Source: Polaribacter atrinae (GTDB lineage Bacteria > Bacteroidota > Bacteroidia > Flavobacteriales > Flavobacteriaceae). Taken from it: a stretch of DNA of 64,000 bases. The notes beneath the pieces were generated by a model. It worked only from the letters and a program-made list of their open reading frames with translations. It was not told the origin of the DNA and ran no database searches. Positions 1 through 7,700 of this stretch are shown here, one piece after another. Positions within the stretch are counted from its first letter, which is position 1. The number at the start of each line of letters is the position of its first letter. Both the position numbers and the translations under genes were made by a program. Location of the stretch: positions 1,672,501 through 1,736,500 of the forward strand of contig NZ_CP150660.1 in assembly GCF_038023995.1 (NCBI RefSeq), given 5' to 3'.

Positions 1-345
1 AGAGAAATGATTTTATTAAGTTTAATGAAAGATAACTTTTTAAATGAAGAGCGCTTTGCTAAAAGTTTTGCACGTGGAAAATTTAGAATTAAATCTTGGG
101 GAAAACAACGCATTGTAAGAGAATTAAAATTTAGAAACATATCTGCTTACAATATAAAAACAGCCTTAAAAGAAATTGACGAAAAAGAATATTTAACAAC
201 CATCTACACCATTACAGAAAATAGAAATGAAGTAATTTCTGAACCTGACATATATAAACGAAAGCAAAAATTAATTGGCTTTTTAATGAGAAAGGGTTTT
301 GAAAATGAATTGATTTTTAAAGTGGTTACCGAAGTGGTTTCTTAA
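1..345 (+). CDS. recX: Regulatory protein RecX, C-terminal part (5' truncated by window edge)
   Basis: The frame is open from the first base, so the gene begins before the window; 114 C-terminal residues are visible. They match the tandem three-helix repeats of RecX: a segment like NEERFAKSFARGKFRIKSWG, then RIVRELKFRNIS and a final KQKLIGFLMRKGFENELIFKVV repeat-like helix set. RecX binds RecA filaments and dampens recombinase and coprotease activity in the cytoplasm. The upstream neighbour is not visible. The gene is followed within 45 bp by a structured intergenic element and converges on a lipoprotein gene. Identification is by recognised repeat pattern, not by a search. Confidence 0.85.
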   Translation, partial: REMILLSLMKDNFLNEERFAKSFARGKFRIKSWGKQRIVRELKFRNISAYNIKTALKEIDEKEYLTTIYTITENRNEVISEPDIYKRKQKLIGFLMRKGFENELIFKVVTEVVS

Positions 346-387
346 CAATAATTAACACTTAAATAGCCAACAGCTTACAGATATGTT

Positions 388-462
388 TAGCCCTGATTGA
401 AACGGCATCCTTTTTGCTTTTTCTGCAAAAAGATATAGTGAAAAGCAGGAAATAGCTTCTAA
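388..462 (+). repeat. Structured intergenic element, family 1, intact copy
   Basis: A compact element between the converging ends of recX and a lipoprotein gene. It opens with AGCCCTGATTGAAACGGC and closes with AGCAGGAAATAGCT; CCTG/CAGG and AGC/GCT can pair as an outer helix, and CTTTTTGC/GCAAAAAG forms an inner 8-bp hairpin. The same conserved blocks recur on the minus strand at 62736-62902. I recall this sequence type from flavobacterial intergenic regions; it may be the reported Flavo-1 RNA motif, but I could not test that. Confidence 0.6.
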
Positions 463-464
463 TA

Positions 465-986
465 CTATTTATTAAGTGTACTTAAAAAGAGAGAATCACT
501 TTTTTTCTTTGCCAAAATAACGGCTTGTATATCATTATTTGGTATTTCTACAGACAAGACATAGTGTTTAATTTTCCAAACATTCTGCTTTTTCTCTAAG
601 ACCCCAGAACCTCTACAAGTCCCCATCCAAGTAGTTAACAACTCATCAAACCAAACAAAATCTTTAGCCTCATTTACATAAATATTTCTTTCTAAAGGTT
701 TAAAAGACCATGCTTTTCCTTTATCAAAGTAAGGTTTACTAAAATCTGCAAATTGTGTTTTACTCCAGTTTTCTGTAGCATCTGTGCCAATAAAAACAGA
801 AAGGCTGTCCATTTTACCAAAATAATCTTCGTAATTTGCTTCGGAAGCAGCTTTGTGCCAATCATCTAACAAAGTATTTACGTTCGCTTTTACAACTACC
901 ACTGTTGGAGAATACTCGACCTTTTTTTGAAGTGTACAGTTATAAAAAGAAATTAATACCAATAAGACTAAAAAATATTTTTTCAT
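465..986 (-). CDS. Lipoprotein with a SnoaL/NTF2-like domain
   Basis: A 173-residue protein with a short hydrophobic leader ending in a lipobox-like FYNC (Cys17), so probably an exported lipoprotein. The rest, from LLDDWHKAASEANYEDYFGKM to WKIKHYVLSVEIP, resembles the SnoaL/DUF4440-type NTF2-like fold: an N-terminal helix, then 'F.GTDATENW', 'GKAWSFKP' and a terminal beta strand. Members of that fold bind small ligands or act in toxin immunity, but no function can be assigned here. Its start codon directly abuts the stop of the upstream lipoprotein gene at 987, so the two are probably co-transcribed. Confidence 0.7.
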   Translation of the reverse strand: MKKYFLVLLVLISFYNCTLQKKVEYSPTVVVVKANVNTLLDDWHKAASEANYEDYFGKMDSLSVFIGTDATENWSKTQFADFSKPYFDKGKAWSFKPLERNIYVNEAKDFVWFDELLTTWMGTCRGSGVLEKKQNVWKIKHYVLSVEIPNNDIQAVILAKKKSDSLFLSTLNK

Positions 987-1637
987 TTATAATTCTTTCT
1001 TTAAAAAACCTTGCTTTCCTGGTGAAGGATTAATGAGCTCTTCCTTTTTTATTGAATCTTCTTCTTGTCTTTTTAGCAGGATAGACTTTTTAGAAATACT
1101 ATCCATTTGCGTAGAATCTATACCAATAAAATCGAATTTAAGATCTATTTCTTCTTCGAAACGTTTTTTAGCAAGTATGCTATTAATCTTAGAGTTTACC
1201 GTTGAAAAAGCTGCTATTGTTTTATCTACCTGATAATTAACTTCTTCTGAAGTTATTGCGGGTATAAAAGTTAAATCTGCCAAACGCAGCACCTCATTAT
1301 GTAAAACGTTAATTCTTGTTTGAAAAGGAGGATTATCGAAAATTTCTGGTTTTACACTGTCTTTTAAACTTATTACTAAATCTCTTAATTCTAATGCATT
1401 ACTCAAAGCCTCGTTAGGAGATACTTTTCCGAATTTCTTTATGAAGGAATTTACCATTTTTAATTCTTGCCAATCTTCTATTTCTTTTTCATAAATAGGT
1501 TTTACATCTTCAACAGAAATATGTTGTGCAGGAATACTTAGTTTTGGTGTTTCTTGAAGCGTACTAATAGTTTCTTGCTTTTTATTACCACAAGAAAATA
1601 AAATAACAGATAGAAGTAAATAAATAGTTTGTTTCAC
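987..1637 (-). CDS. Putative lipoprotein of unknown function
   Basis: A 216-residue protein whose leader ends LLSVILFSCG, a good lipobox with Cys16. The mature part is charged and helical (for example EKEIEDWQELKMVNSFIKKF and a Lys/Glu-rich C-terminus) with no membrane segment and no enzyme motif that I recognise. It is the first gene of a two-gene minus-strand unit: the next lipoprotein starts one base after its stop. An envelope location facing the periplasm or outer membrane is inferred from the lipobox only. Confidence 0.65.
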   Translation of the reverse strand: MKQTIYLLLSVILFSCGNKKQETISTLQETPKLSIPAQHISVEDVKPIYEKEIEDWQELKMVNSFIKKFGKVSPNEALSNALELRDLVISLKDSVKPEIFDNPPFQTRINVLHNEVLRLADLTFIPAITSEEVNYQVDKTIAAFSTVNSKINSILAKKRFEEEIDLKFDFIGIDSTQMDSISKKSILLKRQEEDSIKKEELINPSPGKQGFLKKEL

Positions 1638-1790
1638 GATTTTATATAATAAGTGGTAAAAATAAGCATTTTAATAGCATCTCTTATTTATTTAAGGAAA
1701 TTGTAACAAAAGTCTTTTTTTTGACCCTAAAATTAAAATGTAAGCTATCCGTTTTATTTCGTATACACTATTAATAAAAAACAAGAAGTT

Positions 1791-1835
1791 TGTAACAAAG
1801 GTTACATTTTTTTTTAATCATTAAAAATACCTTTG
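1791..1835 (+). promoter_or_regulatory. Promoter with operator-like inverted repeat for the thioredoxin-family gene
   Basis: TACCTTTG at 1828-1835 matches the Bacteroidota -7 consensus TAnnTTTG and lies 16 bp before the start codon at 1852. TGTAAC-AAAG-GTTACA at 1791-1806 is a perfect 6-bp inverted repeat ending about 22 bp upstream of the -7 box, where a clear -33 TTG is missing. That suggests a regulator site, which is inference. Confidence 0.5.
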
Positions 1836-1851
1836 CATAAAATATTAGGAG

Positions 1852-2463
1852 ATGAAAAAAATTATTGAAAAAAGTTTACAAGACACATTATCTTATAAAG
1901 AATATAGAGATTTAGTAAGTAGTTTATTAGCTGAAGGAAAAGCAACAGGAACTCAACAATCTGAAGATTTAACAAATTACAGCATGTTAAACGACAGAAG
2001 AATGAAGCGTTTAGATAAAACCATAAAAATTTCTGAATCAACCATTGCAAAAATGCAAGAAATTAGCGAACCACAAACTTGGTTGGTACTTACAGAAGGT
2101 TGGTGTGGAGACGCTGCTCAAAACCTTCCTGTAATACATAAAATTGCAGAAACGAATAGTCTTATTGATCTTAAATTGGTATTAAGAGATGATCATGAAG
2201 ATTTAATGAACTTATTTTTAACAAATGGAGGTAAATCAATACCTAAATTAGTTGCTTTAGATAAAAACAATAATGTTATAAATACTTGGGGACCTAGACC
2301 TACTGAAGCTACAAAAATGGTTGCAGACTATAAAGCCAAACACGGTGTTATAGATGCACAGTTTAAAGAAGATTTACAAGTTTGGTATAACAAAAACAAA
2401 GGGCAAAATGTACAAGAAGATTTTATAAAACTTTTTACAAAGGCTTTTGCTACAGAACAATAA
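1852..2463 (+). CDS. Thioredoxin-family protein with a single active-site cysteine
   Basis: A 203-residue cytoplasmic protein without signal peptide. Residues from about 75 on read WLVLTEGWCGDAAQNLPV, which has the beta-strand and helix context of a thioredoxin active site, followed by a strand-like LKLVLRDDHEDLMNLFL and a cis-Pro-like GGKSIPKLVAL. In place of CXXC the motif is WCGDA, so only one cysteine (Cys85) is present, as in the Thioredoxin_9-like family common in this phylum. A role in thiol chemistry is inferred; the missing resolving cysteine makes classical disulfide reductase activity unlikely. It has its own promoter and a following terminator. Confidence 0.8.
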   Translation: MKKIIEKSLQDTLSYKEYRDLVSSLLAEGKATGTQQSEDLTNYSMLNDRRMKRLDKTIKISESTIAKMQEISEPQTWLVLTEGWCGDAAQNLPVIHKIAETNSLIDLKLVLRDDHEDLMNLFLTNGGKSIPKLVALDKNNNVINTWGPRPTEATKMVADYKAKHGVIDAQFKEDLQVWYNKNKGQNVQEDFIKLFTKAFATEQ

Positions 2464-2485
2464 ATAAAATAAAAAATAAATTTAA

Positions 2486-2518
2486 AACCGTAAATTAATA
2501 AATTGATTTACGGTTTTT
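2486..2518 (+). terminator. Rho-independent terminator after the thioredoxin-family gene
   Basis: AACCGTAAAT pairs with ATTTACGGTT across a short AT loop and is followed by a T run, 23 bp after the stop codon. Its right arm overlaps the promoter region of the next gene. Confidence 0.7.
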
Positions 2519-2534
2519 CTTTTCTGTATATTTG
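2503..2534 (+). promoter_or_regulatory. Promoter of the 160-residue protein gene
   Basis: TATATTTG at 2527-2534 fits the TAnnTTTG -7 box, with TTG at 2503-2505 as a possible -33 element 21 bp upstream. The box is 19 bp before the ATG at 2554. Confidence 0.55.
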
Positions 2535-2553
2535 CAGTGAAAATTATATATAA

Positions 2554-3036
2554 ATGTTTGTAGATTATTCCACAATTACCGAAGAAGCAAAAGTTTGGGT
2601 ATACCCTTCTAGTAGAAAGTTTTATCCAAATGAAATTGAAGGAATTGAAAATAAAGTAAAAGCTTTTCTAGAAAGCTGGAAATCTGATGATGAAAACTTT
2701 AAAGCTTCTTACAAACTCCTATACAATCGTTTTATTGTTTTTTTTGCTGAAGATAAAGATGCTACTTTAACAAACTCAGATATAGATGCTTCTGTTTCTT
2801 TTATCTTAGGACTACAACAAGAATATGAAGTAGAGTTATTAGATAAAATGAATGCTTGCTTTAAACAAGGAGAATACGTACAATACAAAGATTTAAAAGA
2901 CTTTAAAAAACTACTTAAAAACAAAGCTGTTACAGCTAAAAGCATCATTTTTGATAATTTAATTACCACTAAAGTTGACTTTGACAACAATTGGGAAATT
3001 CCTCTTGAAGAAAGCTGGTATAATAGGTATTTGTAA
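2554..3036 (+). CDS. Conserved hypothetical protein (often mislabelled ABC transporter ATPase)
   Basis: A 160-residue soluble protein that I recognise as a widespread Flavobacteriia family, beginning with a block like FVDYSTITEEAKVWVYPSSR and containing YNRFIVFFAED and SGCSIDASVSFI-like positions (here TNSDIDASVSFILGL). Relatives often carry the name 'ABC transporter ATPase', but I see no Walker A, signature or Walker B motif, so that name is not supported. Its function is unknown. It has its own -7 box and is followed by a hairpin at 3101-3138. Confidence 0.75.
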   Translation: MFVDYSTITEEAKVWVYPSSRKFYPNEIEGIENKVKAFLESWKSDDENFKASYKLLYNRFIVFFAEDKDATLTNSDIDASVSFILGLQQEYEVELLDKMNACFKQGEYVQYKDLKDFKKLLKNKAVTAKSIIFDNLITTKVDFDNNWEIPLEESWYNRYL

Positions 3037-3100
3037 GTAGCTACATTTTGCTATTTAATAGACTTTCGCAATACTTGTTCAAATAATTTTATAAAAAATC

Positions 3101-3138
3101 GTATCGAGAAGTAATTTAGAAACTACTCTTCTCGATAC
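3101..3138. repeat. REP-like palindrome between convergent genes
   Basis: GTATCGAGAAG (3101-3111) and CTTCTCGATAC (3128-3138) are a perfect 11-bp inverted pair. It lies between the converging ends of the 160-residue gene and the MazG-like gene and is followed by a T-rich stretch, so it may work as a bidirectional terminator. Confidence 0.55.
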
Positions 3139-3210
3139 AAGTTTTGTTTTTTCTAGTTTAGAGAAAGCTCTAAAAGGAAGTCTTTTATAAAAAATACAAC
3201 TAAAAACTAT

Positions 3211-3597
3211 CTATTTTTCTAAAATAGCCCCAATATTTGGTTTAAAGTAATTAGGTCCCTTTAAAACCTTACCATCTTCTCTGTAAATTGGTTTACCATC
3301 TGCCCCTAATTTACTCATGTTGCTACGTTGAATTTCATTAAAAACTTCTTCGATTTTATCTTGCATACCATGTTCTATAATAGTTCCACATAAAATATAC
3401 AACATATCTCCTAAAGCATCTGCAACCTCAACCAAATCATTATTTTCTGCAGCCTCTAAATACTCTTCATTTTCTTCTTTCATTAAATTAAAACGAAGTG
3501 TGTTTCTATCTTTACCAATACTTGCAATTGGTTTTTGATTCATATTTATTTTAAAAGCGGTATGAAATTGAGTTACTGCTGCTATTTTGTTTTTCAT
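3211..3597 (-). CDS. MazG-like nucleoside triphosphate pyrophosphohydrolase family protein
   Basis: A 128-residue protein with the all-alpha NTP-PPase metal-binding pattern: EENEEYLEAAE (ExxE) in one helix and EVADALGDMLYILCG (ExxD-like) in the next, then a C-terminal extension SNMSKLGADGKPIYREDGKV typical of the subfamily related to phosphoribosyl-ATP pyrophosphohydrolase. Such enzymes hydrolyse NTPs, often non-canonical ones, to NMP and PPi in the cytoplasm. The substrate is not predictable from sequence. It stands alone on the minus strand. Confidence 0.8.
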   Translation of the reverse strand: MKNKIAAVTQFHTAFKINMNQKPIASIGKDRNTLRFNLMKEENEEYLEAAENNDLVEVADALGDMLYILCGTIIEHGMQDKIEEVFNEIQRSNMSKLGADGKPIYREDGKVLKGPNYFKPNIGAILEK

Positions 3598-3694
3598 TAT
3601 ATATTCGTTTTTAATCGGTGTTGTTTTTTAATTTAGTTAATAATATTCAATTTAGAAGTTACACCAAAAACAATGGCGTTCTTCATTTAATTTG

Positions 3695-3702
3695 TAATTT
3701 TG
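3695..3702 (+). promoter_or_regulatory. -7 box, possible promoter of the 68-residue membrane protein
   Basis: TAATTTTG matches TAnnTTTG. It is 107 bp upstream of the start at 3810, which implies a long leader, so assignment to that gene is tentative. Confidence 0.35.
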
Positions 3703-3809
3703 CAATATAGAATTTTATTAATTTTAGTTAGACAATATATAGAAACTTTCTGACACAATAAAAAGCTTCTTGTTTATCATTAATCCACAATTTATAAAGA
3801 ATACAAATT

Positions 3810-4016
3810 ATGTTTTTAAATGCTTATTTTACAACAGGAAGAATTGTTTTTATGATCTTATTTTTCATTTCTTTTGTAGCTCTAATGATTTACAGCTACA
3901 GAAAAGACATAAAAAACCACGAACGCTACTACAAAGGTACTGGTAAAAAAGTACTTTTATATGGAGGGATCGTTATTGCTGTTTTTGTTGCTATTAGAAT
4001 ACTATGGGGACAATAA
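3810..4016 (+). CDS. Small two-helix membrane protein, unknown
   Basis: A 68-residue protein with two hydrophobic segments (about residues 10-28 and 48-64) separated by a basic loop, YSYRKDIKNHERYYKGTGKK. The pattern resembles small accessory subunits of respiratory complexes (CcoQ-like proteins), but no diagnostic residue supports this and no oxidase gene is nearby. It is followed about 70 bp later by the promoter of the adhesin region. I do not recognise it with confidence. Confidence 0.55.
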   Translation: MFLNAYFTTGRIVFMILFFISFVALMIYSYRKDIKNHERYYKGTGKKVLLYGGIVIAVFVAIRILWGQ

Positions 4017-4082
4017 CCTTACGTACAGTTAATTAAAAAACACTTCAATCAAAATAAAATGTTATTATTCATAAAAATTTTA

Positions 4083-4090
4083 TAGTTTTG
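4083..4090 (+). promoter_or_regulatory. -7 box upstream of the adhesin region
   Basis: TAGTTTTG matches TAnnTTTG and is the only good box I see before the first of the three adhesin-like starts (4187, 4469, 4755). If it is the true promoter, the two decayed copies lie in the 5' leader of the large gene's mRNA. Confidence 0.4.
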
Positions 4091-4186
4091 CAGAATTAAA
4101 GAATAAAAGTGTGCACTATTTAAAATAATTTACTGTACATTTATCAACATAATATTAAACATACATAATCATTTACCCCCCAAAGA

Positions 4187-4384
4187 ATGATATCTACTAA
4201 AAAAAACAAATACAAGATACTTGTATTTGATAAACTCTTTTATCAGTTTGCTACAGCATCTTCTGTAGCTAAAAACGATAATTATCATACAACAAATACT
4301 TCATTCTTAGCGAATAATTTAAACGTATTCATTAATAACTTAAGCCCAAAAGAAAATTTTCAGATGGTTCCTAGTTTTTATTAG
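4187..4384 (+). pseudogene. Decayed partial copy 1 of the adhesin N-terminus
   Basis: A 65-codon frame starting at an ATG in a C-rich context like that of the large gene (ATTTACCCCCCAAAGAATGA). Its protein follows the start of the adhesin: KILVFDKLFYQFATAS against KIFIFFLLFYQFTSAQ, NDNYHTTNTSF against DDSYTTTSNTE, LANNLNVF against LSNDTDID, and NFQMVPSFY against SFVFIPTINY. The signal peptide core is broken by charged residues and most of the first repeat is deleted before the stop. I read it as a vestigial duplicate; it is unlikely to yield an exported protein. Confidence 0.6.
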
Positions 4385-4442
4385 AGTCACCCTATTTGTT
4401 ATAGACCACAAAAAACAAAACATAAGCATACATAATAAAAAT

Positions 4443-4474
4443 ATTAAAATCATTTAATCCCCCTAAGAATGATA
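4443..4474 (+). repeat. 32-bp leader repeat, copy B
   Basis: This stretch is identical over 32 bp to 4729-4760 and includes the start codon of the second decayed copy (ATG at 4469). A diverged version precedes copy 1 at about 4165-4192. The shared block contains CATTTAATCCCCCTAAG directly before the ATG. Confidence 0.85.
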
Positions 4475-4699
4475 TCTACTAAAAAAGACAAAACCAATAC
4501 ATTTATATTATACGTAGTTTCCCTTGTACTACTATTTTTATTATTCTATTTCTTATTCAATAGGTTTGCTCTATCAGATCCTGAATCAAAAAAGGATAAT
4601 GATTCTGCCCAAAACAATACTACTTTAAAGATTAACTCTTTAAACCTAGCCGCTAACACAACAGGTTTTAGTCGAAATTATTTCCTACTCAAAATCTAA
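4469..4699 (+). pseudogene. Decayed partial copy 2 of the adhesin N-terminus
   Basis: A 76-codon frame that shares its start context and MISTKK opening with copy 1. After a hydrophobic stretch (YVVSLVLLFLLFYFLF) it aligns with the second cadherin-like repeat of the adhesin: NTTLKINSLNLAANTTGFSR against NATLNVDAPGILSNDTDKDE, then NYFLLKI against SYLLVTEFKI. It stops where the repeat should continue. The hydrophobic segment is intact, so a small membrane peptide is possible, but a truncated relic is the simpler reading. Confidence 0.55.
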
Positions 4700-4728
4700 A
4701 AATCATCTAACAATATTTAAACTTTTTT

Positions 4729-4760
4729 ATTAAAATCATTTAATCCCCCTAAGAATGATA
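4729..4760 (+). repeat. 32-bp leader repeat, copy C (before the intact adhesin)
   Basis: Identical to 4443-4474 through the ATG at 4755. Identity stops just after the start codon, where copies A and B share ATCTACTAAAAAA and this copy reads CCCCCTAAATAC. Confidence 0.85.
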
Positions 4761-7700
4761 CCCCCTAAATACAATACATATAAAATATTTATATTCTTTC
4801 TGCTTTTCTATCAATTTACCTCTGCACAAACAGCGCCAGTAGCATTAGATGATAGTTATACTACAACATCAAATACAGAACTAAGAATTGAAACGGCTGG
4901 TCTATTAAGTAATGATACCGATATAGATGATGATGAACTGAAAGTTACAGCATTTTCTATAGACGGAAATACATATACTGTAGGAGATACCGCTAATTTA
5001 GCTGATGGAGCAATTACTATAAATTCAAATGGTAGTTTTGTTTTTATTCCTACCATTAATTATAATGATATTACTCTTGTAGCTAATTATATAATTTCTG
5101 ATGGTACTTATACCGCTTCTGCTAATCTGACTATTAAAGTAGAAAATCTGTATTCGCCAGAGGCTAAAGATGACAGTTACTCAACTGAAACAAACGCAAC
5201 ACTTAATGTGGATGCGCCAGGTATATTAAGCAATGACACAGATAAAGACGAAAGTTATCTATTAGTTACAGAGTTTAAAATAGATACCATTAGTTACAAT
5301 GCAGGTGAAAAAGCTTTTTTTACTGAAGGATCTATTACCATAAATGAAGATGGTAGTTTTTCTTTTATACCTGCTGCTAATTATAATAACAAAATTCCTA
5401 CAATTAACTATACCGTTTCAGACGGAGCTTTTACAAGTACCGCTAACTTAACGATAAAAATCATTAATTTATATCCGCCAGATGCAAAAGATGATTACGA
5501 TACAGCAAACATAAACACAACTTTAAATGTTGATGCTCCTGGTGTTTTTATAAATGACAATGATCAAGATAATAACTCATTATCCATTATTAATTTTATT
5601 GTAAACGGAACAACTTACAATACAGATCAAAAAGCCATTTTTGCAGGAGGTAGCATCACTTTTAAACCAGATGGTAGCTACTCTTTTATTCCTACTAAAG
5701 ACTATACAGGTAATATTCCTGTAATTAAGTATATTGTTTCTGATGGAACTTTTACAGATGCTGCAAACCTATTTTTAACTGTAGAACACATCACCGATTT
5801 ACTAGAAATAACTTCTATAGCTAGTTGTAACCAAGGATACACAGTAAATGGAGTCTACAAAATTAAGTATAGTTTAACGCTTCAAAATAAAAGTACTGCT
5901 AGAGATTACCATGCAGAAAACCTTATAAAAAATATCGATTTAACAAATGATTTAAATAGTATTTATGGCAATGGATGTGTAGAACAAATAGAAGGTGTAA
6001 CAGTGAATACTACTTCTGTTCAAGATTTTGTAAACAACCCATACCCTACCGAATTTGATACAGATGCAGTAAATAATGATTTTTTAAATGCTACATCAAA
6101 TTCTCTTTTTAACCAAAATGCGATAGATAATTTTACCTTATACCCAAGACAATCTGTAAATATTGAATTTTGTGTAACAGTAAATCCTTTTTGTGGTGGT
6201 AGACCTAACCCTACTCCTTCTGGTTCAGGAATAGATTTTAATCATGTAGCAGAGGTAACCTCTACAATAGGTAACCATACTGCAAGTCTTTTACTTGAAG
6301 ATTTTCATACTACAGAAGCTATTGTAGCAGGAGGCTTGTATGTACCAGAATCAAAACCTAGTGTTAACCCAGACGGTACTTTTGATTATACCAATAGAGT
6401 TATCTTAACAAATGAAGGAACTGCTACTGCCAATAATATTAACTACAATATGGGCTTAGGAGATTTCTTAAACAAGGGTGTTGTTTTTAAAGAGCTTAAA
6501 GTTACTCAGATTTCTGGTTCTCCAGTTGTCATTAACCCCGCTTATAACGGAAATACAAATACAAAATTATTAATGCCAAATAATTCTCTTGAACCTGGAG
6601 AAACTGTAATTTTAGAAATCTACTATTTAACAGAACCTTTCTCTTCCACTGGTATTAACAATTTTTATCAATTAGATCTTTCACAAACCCAAGGAGATTT
6701 AGACGGACTTGATGAGTCAACTTCATCTAACAACAAAAGATTCTCTTTTGTTAATTGGTCTGATGGTTTAGGGAATCATTTAGATAGGTATTACCCAACA
6801 AATTCATCTACAGCCCCAGTAACATCTGCAATGCAATGTAGTTGTGCGTCCTCTAATATGGTATTATTATTTGGCTCTAAAAACAATAATGACAAAGCAA
6901 TTTCAGAGGTTAATAAAATTCCTAATGGTATTTTAGAACATGATGAAGTTACTTTTCAACTTACCATAAAAAACAATAGTAACATTGTACAGTTAGAGAA
7001 CTTAAATTTACAAGACGACTTAAATAAAATTTGTTCTGGTAATATCGTTTCTGTTAGTACACCATTTATAGAAAACTCAACAGCAACAACAGATCCTGTA
7101 TTAAACCCTAACTATAACGGAACTTCAGATATTAATTTTTTTAATGGTACTTCTGGCGTTTTAATGCAAGGAGAAACAATTACCGTTCAATTTACAGTTG
7201 TTTTTTATGAAGACTGTATTGGCACCAACACTTCTAGTTTTACTGCAACAGATCCATTAAATAACATTATTAGCTCATCTGGTTCTGTAGCTGTAAGTGC
7301 CACAACAGATTCTGATAATGATGGTATTTCAAATGCTGTTGATATTGATGACGATAATGATAGCATTCTAGATATTGATGAATACAACGGTTTAAATCCT
7401 TTAGATGATCATGACGGAGATTTCACTCCTAATTATAGAGATATAGATTTTGGAGTTGATGCCAATAATGATGGCATTGTAGATCTTTTTGATTTTGACA
7501 ATGATGGTGTTGCTAATCACTTAGATTTAGATAGTGATAATGATGGTATTTTAGATATTGTAGAAGCAGGAAATGCATCAACAGATAGAACCCGTTCTGG
7601 TAGAACAAATAACAGTGTTGGTAACAACGGGTTTGATAATACTCTAGAAAACAATGATACAGACGGAACTTCAATTACATACACACTCCTGAATACGGAT

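Noticed and set aside
2554..3036. ABC transporter ATPase, the name often given to this 160-residue family
   Set aside because: No Walker A, Walker B or signature motif is present.
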